Shown: positions 43,865 through 54,139 of the stretch, piece after piece | Layout of the letters: the number at the start of each line of letters is the position of its first letter | How positions within the stretch are numbered: the stretch's first letter is position 1 | Origin: Entoloma clypeatum | Taxonomy: Eukaryota; Basidiomycota; Agaricomycetes; Agaricales; Entolomataceae | Assembly (NCBI GenBank): GCA_963565915.1 | Contig: OY751485.1 | Location: forward strand, 3,100,001-3,164,000 | Length of the DNA: 64,000 bases | Direction of reading: 5' to 3' | The notes under the pieces: generated by a model | The model's database searches: none | What the model was told of the DNA's origin: nothing | Seen by the model: only the letters and a program-made list of their open reading frames with translations | Position numbers and translations under genes: made by a program

Positions 43865-46800
43865 TCATTGTGTAGAACGATTGTATTTTCTTTCTTTGCA
43901 ATCAATACATTGATTTGCAATGTGTTCATATTTTGAACGAAAGAAAGAGAGATTTAAAAATGCAAATGCATTTTATGTTCAAATAACTTATATCCAATCT
44001 GGAATAATTCCAATAAGTTGGATGTGCCGTTGAGCCACCTACTATAAAGGAAACAGCTTAATAAGCTTGTTAAAAAGACTGCGCGAGTCATTAATTTGTC
44101 TTTCTGCTGCGTCTATCTTTCCTTTTCAGGAATTTATATTCCACCTTATATTGGATAAGACAGAAAATGCTTTCAAAGCATTTAAAAAGTAATATTGTAT
44201 TCGTGCGCTATGGCATTTGCATAACACTAATTCTGCGCCTTGACAGGCTGCGATAGTGTTCGAAAAATTGTCATTCTGGCTGCCAATATATAATACTTTA
44301 TTATGAGAAGAAGAGTTTTTCAACCCTTCAACCTAAATCGATTCAAATTGGTCTAGCCAACCAATCTTGTTCCTCCACTCTTTCACCAAAAGTAGTGATG
44401 ATTTGGGGCAATGCAAAGCTTCTTATCTGAACTCTCCATTTCTTGCATGGGAATGATTTCTGATGCATCTTGCGCCTTTTTGGCTGGCATTGCATTTTGA
44501 CTTATAAAGGCATCTGCACTTTAATCAAGCAGCGATGACCTTGTCACAGAATCATATAGGGATGACCGTGATGGTACACACCCTATGGCAAAAATGGATA
44601 TAGTCAAAAAAATCAGATTGTATCACAGCTTACAAATATTGCTGGAATAAATCGCCTGAGAGTAATTACCTCAGCATAACTTGGAGAGTAATTCCTCCGC
44701 AGTTTGCGATTAATTTTTCTGCATGAATTTCTGGTTTCCCAACCAAGTTCTGCATCTATTTCAGTATATGCTCTTTGAAAGCCAAAGATACATGGGAAAT
44801 GATTGCCATACTTGACTGTGAAAAGGGGGAGAATATAGAGAAGCATTTTAATGGCAGCATTCTGCGCTATTTGCTTTGCGATACCATTGCTAGAAGACTG
44901 ATCTTTGATCTTTTGATCTCACTATCAGATGCATTGCTTCGTATACAACACTCTATAGGTTGTACCATTAAAGGAGCGCCGTGACCGCTGCATACTTATC
45001 AAATGGTCAACTTGAACAAAAGAAAAAGCTTATCCCAGCTTATACCCCTATGATTTCTCACCTAGAAACGATGAATTCTGGATAAAAGAGAATATCATAT
45101 GAATCGATCTGTTAGTCTTATCAGACTATTGTTGGGTTCTATTCCCAAGTATATCTTCTATGATTACTTGATGAAGCATCTTAATTGATGACTTACTAAT
45201 AATGCATTAATTTACATTATATGGTTCTTGGAATACCAAGATTACTATTGATTACATGAAACGCATCAGAGTGCTTGTTACACTCTGGAGATTTGGATCA
45301 ACCCATCATCTGATCTGCGCCTTGTTTTGGCTGCGACAATGATCTGGTTCTTGCATTGAGTAGAGCGCCTGTGTTGGCTGCCTCCTTTGACAAACAAGAC
45401 CAAATAACACCCTCACGCGTTATTGTTGTATCATGCAACAAACATAGTAAATCTGTGTTGATGTCTTAGAGTGGATTCTCTATTGACCTCTGAACATAAA
45501 TCGGTTGTTCACCAACATAAGTATTGCCAACTACAAAGAACTACATTGCAAAGTCATTTATTTGACTATAATCTGTAATATTGCTTGCACATCATCACAT
45601 ATAACAGTTGGCTTGATTGCCTATAAAATCTGTAAAATGTACTCCACGGAATTGGTTTTCAGGGGGAGATAATTCATTCTCTATTAATCCTAAAAAACAA
45701 TCCACATGATGTTTGCTTGTCTAGCCTTTGCATAACAGTGTGCGCCCCTTTGGGCTTGCCACAGTTACTAGGCTTGATTATATCTGCGCTCAAATAATGG
45801 CTGCAATATTTAATCATTGCGATTATATTTTGCAATAGCTTGGATAGTACGTCAGACGATATGGGAAACGATGACGGAACCACCAGCTGTCTCAGATATT
45901 ATATTCTGAAGACTCAACGTCCACTATGACGATAAACTAGACCCTACTCCGGAACAGAGCATAAACTATCACAAGTGGACTCTGAACCTAACTAGTTCAT
46001 CCACATCCCTGAAGTCTGGAGTATTACACTCGACTCAGATAACATTATCTATAAGCGCATCTTAAGTGTTGCCATGATAATATTACATACTCAGGATAAA
46101 GACACCCTTGTCTAAATCCATGGTTGTTAGCGCCTTATTTGGCAGCTTCCCAGAGTATAAATAAGCTATTTATAGCTTAGATCATGCCAAGCATGATATC
46201 ATCAGTTGGTTAAATGACCCTTTGAGCCAGATCAAGTCTAACGAGCTCTTAATTGAGTTATGTCTTCTGACTTATCCCCGGTCTTAGTGCCACATGCTCT
46301 TTCCATACTAGTTCTTGCGCTACTACTGGCTGCAACTACTATGTGATCCATAAAAAACTGAGTACCATTACGTCTTGAGCGCCTTCTGGGGCTGCCTGCA
46401 TTGGTGGTCTCATTTTTTGTGAATCATGGTCAAAACCATTGATACTCGTCTGGAATGACAATAAACTATCACACGTGGTTTGCTGATGCAATCAGGCCAA
46501 ACACCTGACTCAGCATGGTCCGTGCGAGATAGGCAAAGCCTTAAATACGCTCCTCAAAGTTGAGTTTTAGAGCAGGCTTCCAATGGCATTCTTCGCCTAC
46601 TTCTCCACCGCCTTCTACACTCGCTTCGCACATGCCGACCAGTTGGCGCATGTTGCCCCGACCAACGCCAGCACCACCACCACCACCACTACTGCAGCCT
46701 CCGCCGCTGCTTCTTCATCATCCTCTGGCAATAACACTGCCACGACCACCGACGATAAGACGTCGGAGAAGAAGTAAAAGTAGTTAGTGGTACAAAGTAA

Positions 46801-47149
46801 TTAAATAATCAATTACTTCAGTGGCTGCTCTAAGCGCTACACTGGCTGCTTCAAGCGCCATTAATGGCTGCATGTTTATTGCGCTATTTCATATCTCTCA
46901 AAGGTATTTTTATCCTTTGATGATCTATTGATCTCAGATTGACTTCTGATGAGACCTGTCTATTCTTGTTTTGGAATAAGACTTATGGGTCTCTGATAAG
47001 ACCTTAAATGACAGCGTATGCTAAACGACACAGCAGATCCCCTTTAGCGCCCTTACGGCTGCTGCCATTTATTTTGGCTCTTCACTAGGACTTGAATGTC
47101 TTCTTGTGAGCAAGTATTGAAACCTGAAGGAATCACACTTGAGGGGGAG
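43865..47149 (+). other. copia C 3' non-coding region with hairpin repeats
   Basis: This AT-rich region of 3.3 kb has no pol homology on either strand. It carries about 13 copies of the bulged hairpin repeat: 44234, 44471, 44975 (partial), 45316, 45364, 45741, 45785, 46129, 46316, 46378, 46833, 46854 and 47046 (start positions), all on the plus strand. A 64-codon ORF at 46583 is described separately. Confidence 0.7.
46583..46777 (+). CDS. small ORF near the copia C 3' LTR
   Basis: 64 codons from ATG: MAFFAYFSTAFYTRFAHADQ, then a Thr/Ala/Ser-rich tail ending DDKTSEKK. GC-rich, codon-like composition stands out in AT-rich surroundings. The first 20 residues are aromatic and weakly hydrophobic. 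I do not recognise it. It may be a captured exon. Confidence 0.35.
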   Translation: MAFFAYFSTAFYTRFAHADQLAHVAPTNASTTTTTTTAASAAASSSSSGNNTATTTDDKTSEKK

Positions 47150-47590
47150 TGTTGAGAATACATTCTAGACGGATGTCTCGACAGTCAATCACATGTCTAT
47201 AAACATGTGTATTCCCATATGGAGTTACATATGGAAGTGTTCTAGACTTAGAACAATCTAGACTCGCTCTAGATCCCTGACTCATTAGATATGTGTCAGA
47301 CGTGCATAACATATGTCATGTTATGTCACATCATGTGCTTGTCACACTATATGACTATAAGTCACATATTACCATAAACGTGAGTTTATGGTTCTGCGAC
47401 AGAACTCAGTTTGTACTTGTTTGTACATGGTCTGTGCGCATCCTTGTAGGTATAAATACTCAATGTATCTGTATCTGCAATAATAGGACTTTACCAAGTA
47501 CCTTCATCACTCAAGCTCTTCTCGCTCCGCTTCCTCCAATGTGAGTATCTTACCCAGGCTTCCCTGCGTATGTAGGAATGCTGTCCGATA
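47150..47590 (+). repeat. copia C 3' LTR
   Basis: 441 bp, no difference from the 5' LTR noticed by eye. Preceded by the polypurine tract GAGGGGGAG and followed by GTCGT. Confidence 0.9.
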
Positions 47591-47931
47591 GTCGTCAGCA
47601 TATTGTACCACTGCAAGGATCTCTGGCATGAAACGAGAGTAGAGGAGTGAACTTTGTTGATATTTGAACTGAGGAACTACAGATATGGTACGAGCTTAAA
47701 TATCTAAATGTGATTACTTTATGGAGATGGTCGGAGTAGGTCCGGAGTTGTGGCGTAAGTTGCCAGCAACTGTATCAAACATTGGAGATGTTGGTCAATG
47801 GACCATGCGGAAAAGGCGATGCATAAGTAAATAGGAATATGAATATGAAATGCATAAAGGCATAGAGTTATGAATATGAAATGCACAATGGCAACATGTG
47901 GAGATGCGGAGGTAATGGATGTCCGGAATGT
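47591..47931 (-). repeat. gypsy2 5' LTR, outer half
   Basis: Continues the LTR broken by copia C and matches about 28320-28660 of the 3' LTR. It breaks off at gtccggaatg, and 25 bp of unrelated filler follow. Confidence 0.8.
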
Positions 47932-47956
47932 TGATTACAAGTAAAACTAGAAAGTA

Positions 47957-48556
47957 CAGATTTGCGGAGGAACAACAAAGGGGAGGGACGTGGCTTCAAC
48001 ATATGTGTTGCACCGCCGTTTGTTGGATTAGGTGTCCCAATTTCAGGAGGTCGGAGGTGCAGAGGTCCTCAGAGAGATCTCGGTGAGAGACATGCTGACG
48101 TGGAAGTGGTTGGACGATGTTGGAGTTGTGACTCGGACACAGTACTGAGCTCGTTGAAGGTAACGATGGAGGAAGAGCAGTAGATGAGGATGTCATTGGC
48201 GTATTGTACCACGGCAAGGATCTCTGGCATGGACTGAGAGTAGAGGAGTGAACTTGGTTGATATTCGAACTGAGGAACTACAGATATGGTACGAGCTTAA
48301 ATATCTAAATGTGATTACTTTATGGAGATGGTCGGAGTAGGTCCGGAGTTGTGGCGTAAGTTGCCAGCAACTGTATCAAACATTGGAGATGTTGGTCAAT
48401 GGACCATGCGGAAAAGGCGATGCATAAGTAAATAGGAATATGAATATGAAATGCATAAAGGCATGGAGTTATGAATATGAAATGCACGATGGCAACGTGC
48501 AGAGATGCGGAGGTAACGGATGTCCGGAATGTCGGAGGACGATCGGAGTGGACCGC
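47957..48556 (-). repeat. second partial gypsy2-family LTR
   Basis: Repeats LTR sequence from cagatttgcgg to agtggaccg, lacking about 80 bp at one end and 20 bp at the other. Small indels relative to 38808-39126 show it is a separate copy, giving two LTR fragments head to tail. Confidence 0.78.
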
Positions 48557-48772
48557 AAAGTTTGTCAGCCTCTCTACAGCTTAACCACCATCTTCTATTT
48601 GTTTGGCTTTAGCATGTGACATATGAAGCATGTGCCATGGTTTTCAGATAAAGGGTGGTATAAGCTGTATGAGAGGATGGTTTTAGGAGCCTGGGGTTGC
48701 CCCAAGGGCAACGAAGTTACATAAGGAATCGCCTTATAAGGCGATTCTCACATAAGACATGTCGGTCCATGG
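48557..48772. other. boundary segment with two perfect hairpins
   Basis: No gene. It contains GTTGCCCCAAGGGCAAC and the 22-bp palindrome at 48727-48748 (GAATCGCCTTA and its complement). This marks the change from transposons to host genes. Confidence 0.5.
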
Positions 48773-49099
48773 TCAACAATGTTTGTTTATTGACGAGCTG
48801 ACGTCGTACTTGACGTGAGCAATGTCGCGTGGCTGGTACCACATCCCAACTACAACCATTGCACAAATGACAAGCATTAGAAGTATGAAAAGGCCCATCC
48901 CAGTTGCCATTGTAGCCAAAACATCCTCTCCATCCAAAACCATGACTATTCCTTCAACTTGATAGTCATGTGGCTCGACGTTTACAGTTCGCCAAGATTT
49001 TTCTGACGAGATTCTGGCCAGCTTCAGTGTTGTATACATGACTCCGTGCATTTTTTGGGGTCTTTGGATGTGCTGAGGGGCCGGGGGGCATGGAATCAT
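48773..49099 (-). pseudogene. RecQ-like helicase N-terminal relic
   Basis: Minus-strand translation includes VEPHDYQVEGIVMVLDGEDV followed by LATMATGMG. This resembles the Q-motif and Walker A region of RecQ-type helicases common as repeated fragments in fungi. The Walker Lys-Thr is gone: after GMG the frame changes into a hydrophobic stretch. Only the first helicase motif remains. Confidence 0.5.
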
Positions 49100-49305
49100 T
49101 TCGAAATTCTATCCGATGAATTTACAGCAACCAGGGGTATTATAAATCAGACAAATGAGATTCTCTTGCAGCGCGCGACGCGCTAATTAGCAGACGCGTC
49201 ACCTTTTCCTTGTGATTTTGTGCCCTCACGTGAGCTCTAATTATAACTTTGAAGCCAGACTATTTGCGTTGAGACTCTCAAAAGTGTTTCATTTTGCCTA
49301 TTATC

Positions 49306-50418
49306 ATGGCGGCCTCCCGGAAATCCGCCCCAGTGCCGCTGACACCACCGCCGGTTGTTCCTGGCACGGGCAACAACATCATCGTCAGCCCTCTTCAGGT
49401 ATGACGCCAGCAACTCGCGTAGACAGCCCCCAAGTCCGAATCATCCGAACAGCGAGGAAACATTGTGCTGGACTGTATCCGGAACGTTGGTAAGGAATTT
49501 AGTGATATCGTGGCGGACTATCAGGTAGGCAGAACGACAGGAGTGTTATTTTTGAGGTTTGCTCTTCCTCGATCAACCATCCATTCCCGCTGATTGGCAC
49601 CTCATTTCTATTAAGCTTGAAATACCACATGCTCCATCCTGAATATATCCATATACGCATTGAGAAGCTCGGTCGCTCTTATACTTTGAGAGTCTTGTTG
49701 ATCTTGTGTGACATCGTGCGTACATTTTTCTCCCGGGATTTTTACTGGCTGAGTGAAGGAGACGGAGCATCGAGATGCAATCCGAGAATTGACGAAGGTG
49801 TGTGTGGCTCGTGGCTGCTCAACGCAAATCCCTTCAAGACATTCCAGATCTGCCTGATTAACAACATCACAGTGCTTGTTTCCTTTTCGTAAGTCTTTTT
49901 CCCTCTCACTAATTTTTGATTATTGCCATACGTCCAGGTCGGAGGAAGTCGGACACTACTTGTCAACCTTGAAGCAATTCGAACATCGACCCCCTGATAT
50001 GATCAGGGAACGCCTTGACAAGGATTATGATGCAATTCTACGGATAGCTCTAACGGGCATTAGCAAAGTGAATAAGACGGATGTCGAAACTCTACGAACG
50101 TCGTTTGGCGTATGTGACGTTAATTTGCTCGTGGGCGAGAGCTCACAGATCCTTTTGGACCAGAGCTTTGCCAATATTGCCAAAGCCACTCCTGATCAAT
50201 TGCGCAGCCTTCCTGGCTTTGGTCAAGTCAAAGTAAAAAATTTGGTGAATACTTTCAACAAACCCCTGCGGAATACAAGTACTCGACCACTGGCTACATC
50301 ACAAAGCTCCCGTCTTCAAAATGTCGGTCCAGGTGTTCAACAGCAGTTAGGAGCTTCAACCACGAGGGAACCAAGTCCCGAGTGGGATATCGAGCTTGAT
50401 CTCAACGATAATGTGTAG
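49306..50418 (+). CDS. rad10: ERCC1/Rad10 DNA excision repair protein
   Basis: ERCC1 pairs with XPF (Rad1) to form the structure-specific nuclease that cuts 5' of lesions in nucleotide excision repair and acts in crosslink and recombination repair. Exons: 49306-49398, 49453-49556, 49616-49715, 49759-49797, 49848-49888 and 49938-50418, all GT-AG. This gives 285 codons. Recognised stretches are LDCIRNVGKEFSDIVADYQ, MLHPEYIHIRIEKLG, NNITVLVSFSSEEVGHYL, ISKVNKTDVETLRTSFG and the helix-hairpin-helix LRSLPGFGQVKVKNLVNTF. In ERCC1 the central nuclease-like domain is catalytically inactive and the HhH domain binds XPF. A 39-nt GT-AG stretch (50110-50148) inside exon 6, right after TSFG, may be an extra in-frame intron. 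The gene looks intact. Confidence 0.93.
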
Positions 50419-51099
50419 CTCAGCTTGTGTTTGACAAAGAATATTCGACCATACGCATTATAGCGTATTTGCAACGGCCTTTTCGACAGTTTCACTTTTT
50501 AAAAGGTTACCATCAGCCGCTGCAGTGGAGGCCCATCACGCGGTAAAATCCGTATATCAGTGATGGTTGATTCAACGCATCTACGGTCAAGTGACTAGAC
50601 GTGTCTCGTTTACTTGTTGATTGCTTTCCCTTGCTTTGCGAGGTAGGATGAGAGAGTGGGAGAACACTGGCAAGGATTATCTTACGGTGTCGGTGCGCGT
50701 CCATGGTTGGCGCAATGCTTTCACGTGCTGATGCGCTGATCACTCAGCCAGCTTGTGGAGCCATCACTTTTAAGCGAGTTCTCAACAATTTGTTTGAAAA
50801 GAGGCCCAGGAGCCGTTGCAAATACGCTCTAATACGAGAAGATAACAGTATCATTGCCCTATGTAGTAGTGAGTACTCTACCAATTAAACCACTATAATG
50901 TAAGATCCACAACCTGGCAGACTGCCATATTAACCCTGTTTTTTATTTCTTGGCTTGCCGAAATACGAGTGCAGGGTACTTGCGCTTTGCTTAGCACTCC
51001 AACGCTGATAATAAATTCGGAGTGATAACTCCTTCAGGGCTGCTTTCGTACGAGAGCGGTCAAGATGAGTTGCACGGATATCCGCTGAAGATATTAAAT
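50419..51099. other. intergenic region with inverted repeat
   Basis: No gene. GCGTATTTGCAACGGC (50463-50478) recurs inverted at 50812-50827, so the 365-bp span may be a small foldback element. The 3' part may include the end of the next gene. Confidence 0.45.
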
Positions 51100-54061
51100 T
51101 CAGAAAGATTCCAATAGAGAACGTAGTCTCTTACAGATGCTCGAGTGCAAACGTTCTAGGCTCATACGGATGATAAGAAGCAATGGCTCCTTATTGGACT
51201 GCACGGTTTTACCCTCCTCCATCACATATCCTGGGATGTTTGTGATGGCTACCCCCAAGATTTGAATATACAGGCCCATGTCAACAAAATCGGTTTTGTC
51301 GTGTTGCTCGAATTTACCAGGCATCGCTGAGGAAGATTCCAAGTGAGACTGTCTTCGTGCAAGTTGTGTCAATACCGGCGAGAGGTTCGGAAGGTCACCA
51401 TAACATTCCTAATTGGAGTTCAATGCAAGAATGAATATCAGTCCCATTACGCACATGATAAATGGCTCTGGCATCGGTGATGATGCCATGAGCTACCCAT
51501 CTTGCTATGCGCTTCGTACGACCTGTGCCCGAGCCCAGAAGCGAGACTATGAATGCTTTATTGACAGGCTCAAGGGCTGCCGCGTACTGAACAATTTTTG
51601 TACAGATTGTTGGCTCCTGGGGGTGGTCAAAATGGTTAGTTATCAACGGTTCAGATTTTCAGATTTCTACGCACTATATCCACAGATATGTCCGCACCCG
51701 AGGCAACAGACCGACATATCTCATCAATGGCAAGCATGAGCCCACGTTGAAGGTCAGCCGACGAAGAGGTATCGTTTGCAATGAGAATCAAAGCCATTAA
51801 AATATCCGGTACTTCCTTGATTACCAGATTACGAGAGCTAATGTGTGATCAATTCACAATTTGTGGTCGGTCGATTTGGGAGGGACTCACCGAGCCGCAG
51901 AGGTCAGAAGTACGATTAATCGACAGATAATGTCGGTCCGCTGTTGTATAGCTGCAGGCGTTGATCTCACGCCAGGGGTTGGAGTCCATCCCACACTCTC
52001 AAGGACGGAGGAATTGGCGCCAAGCCGCATTAAAGTCGTCAAGATCACAGAGAACGTGATTGCGGACATTGGCAGCAAAGCGTGGTCCCATATATGAGCG
52101 AGCAGCCGAGTGCATGAGCTAGTCAAAGGTGGTTCATGTGAAGAGAGGGCTGGACGATTGGCATTAGCGAACTGGAGACGGGGGGATGAAATCAGAGAAG
52201 ATACCCAGTTCGCAGAGATAAGGAATAACGTCGGGGAAGTGTACAAATTCGATCATCACAAGCGCACCTGAGCTCACTAGCAGTGTTGCTTCGGTAATGT
52301 CTGAAGTGACGTGTTCACCAATGACACTACAAGGGCGCAGCAGAACATACCCTTGTTTTCTAGAGCGCAAGCGAGGAGGGAAAGCACCGGGTGTTGACAA
52401 TCCATACCATGCGCTGGCTGGTCAACTTCCATCGAATCAAGGGAATGGACCTGCCACAACGGTATGCCGACAACTCTCTCACTCTCCCTTTCGTTTTGTC
52501 GCTCGACTTTGTCTGCTTCAAGCATATCCCCGATCGCCTTTCCCTGTTCCTCACCAAACCATCGTTGTCTGTCCACTTGATTCAGAACAGTTTCTTCATC
52601 TTCACTTTCATGAGACGGAGGGCTGGAAGACTTGATGTTTGTGGGCTTGAGACCAGATACGGCCATCCTGGCGGATTCCTCGTTCGTCAAGTCATCTATG
52701 GCCTGGAGCATGACGCCCTTATTGTTCACTGCAGCCTCCGCCTGGCGAAACGCTTCGTCACTGTTTCCACGTTGGTCAGCAAGTTTTTTCTCTTTCAGTA
52801 ACTCATCCAGTGGATTGTGCGCTTTTCCTTTCGCTCCACCCTCGTTTTTGGTTTGGGTAGTGAGGATGGTAGGGGTGCGGGTAGACGCGACACGCGTTCG
52901 TCGCGACGGTCTTGATGAGCCCGTGAGAGGTGACGGGAGAGCTGAAGGAGATGGAGAGATATTACATCTGAGGCGCTTCGATGCTTGAATTGATGTTAGA
53001 GATTCGTTGAATACTGGCGTCTTGGGATCACTAGATGTGAATTGCATGGGCGAAGACAGGTATAATCGAGATATGAGATACGCACTTCTTCTGCCTTTCC
53101 TTGCCTTGGGACAAAAGGAGGCACTCGTCGTCGCTACTATCGCTCAAAGTTTCCCTAAAATCAACTGTAGGACTGTAGGACCGGTTTGTGAGAGTATCGG
53201 CATAAGCCTTTGCCTTGATTTCTGCAATTATACGAGCTGCTTTTTCTACAGAATCCAGTGGCATAGGTGAGGAAAGGGAAGGGGGCGCCGTGGGCCCGCC
53301 GGGTATTAAACATGGTGGTGTGTTCATATTTATGTCCATGGACAATTCGTTGCACGGATTGAAATGCGGAGGCAGGACCCTTGGTGGCGTCTCATTCTCA
53401 TGCTTCTGAAAGCGTGTTGTCTGTTGGCCCGGCAGCTCAGATGGTGATTGGCTGCTCGGCACAATGCCATTCGCTGAAGCCTGGACAGAAGGATCTGAAG
53501 ACAACAGACGAGGCTTCTTCTGCGCGCGTGGGGTGACCTGTGAGGACTGGGACTGGGTCATGAATGAAACTGAGAGAAGGAGAGGGCTTTGTGAGGCAGC
53601 CAACATACAGGAGTTTTTGTAACATAGACGACTGAACCAGGTTGCTCCAGGTCGGAATCGCTGTCGAACTTTGTTTTCCGCTGTTTGCTTTGTGAGTGCC
53701 CTGCGACGCAGTCAAAAGAGGCGGTGACTCGGGAACCGAGGGATTGAGAGTGCTGGATAAGGATGGGAGGGAGAGGAGTCGAACGAGGAGTCCTGGGTGG
53801 GGAAACAATATCAAGAGCGTCGAGGCAGGCGCCTGTAGGTGCTTTCGGGCCGGAGAGTGCCGCGTCTGGGTCACCGGAGACGGCAACGCGTGAGTTTGAA
53901 GCATTGTATTTGAGAGGCTTCGAGTGACGGCTGGGTTGTGGAACCGAGGGGAGCGGCGGTGGCAGCGAGGACGAGGACAGGACAGTGGCCGACTTGCGCG
54001 TGAAAAAGTCACTAATGGGCCTCGTGCCCGTCGGCGGCAGCTTCTTGGTGGATTTGCTCAT
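51100..54061 (-). CDS. probable nuclear protein, possibly WAPL-like
   Basis: The ATG at 54061 gives MSKSTKKLPPTGTRPISDFF. RPISDFF resembles a degenerate PCNA-interacting (PIP) box. At least six exons follow, separated by short GT-AG introns (for instance 53034-53088 and about 53570-53608). The first half is disordered and rich in Ser/Pro. Then comes a charged helical part with NPLDELLKEKKLADQRGNSD and QVDRQRWFGEEQGKAIGDML. The last third is helical (SSGALVMIEFVHFPDVIPYL, LLAHIWDHALLPMSAITFSV), like HEAT or ARM repeats. The order disordered head, charged linker, helical repeats is compatible with fungal WAPL/Rad61 cohesin-release factors, but I cannot confirm it. Exon limits in the 3' half are approximate. 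It starts 78 bp from the stop of the amidohydrolase gene, in the same orientation. Confidence 0.6.
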
Positions 54062-54139
54062 CGTCGTACAGAATAACGAACGCGTCGCGTCAGGAGGAAA
54101 TGGTATCCAGCGGAGTTTCAAAATAAATTAGATAAGATG

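Larger units (their letters stand above)
39127..47590 (+). mobile_element. Ty1/copia-type element copia C, gag only
   Basis: Two LTRs of 441 bp (39127-39567, 47150-47590) look identical, and GTCGT is duplicated at 39122-39126 and 47591-47595. A half-tRNA-Met primer site follows the left LTR and a GAGGGGGAG polypurine tract (47141-47149) precedes the right. Inside is a gag-like ORF but no protease, integrase or RT. It must move with enzymes supplied in trans, and recently, judging from the LTRs. A 2.1-kb retroposon (40374-42517) has landed in its leader. Confidence 0.9.
27988..48556 (-). mobile_element. Ty3/gypsy element gypsy2, host of further insertions
   Basis: On the minus strand: 5' LTR (split at 38808-39126 and 47596-47931), gag (38767-37581), protease-RT-RNase H-integrase (32684-29255), 3' LTR (28700-27988). 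Gypsy3 (32685-37575) interrupts the gag-protease junction and copia C (39127-47590) interrupts the 5' LTR. A further partial LTR abuts the right end. The copy is dead: stops in protease and RT, and an internal inversion. Confidence 0.8.

Noticed and set aside
50855..50905. tRNA 5'-half-like sequence on minus (A-box-like TGGTTTAATTGG)
   Set aside because: No B box or T-arm follows within a tRNA length and the acceptor stem cannot be closed, so I do not call a tRNA gene.
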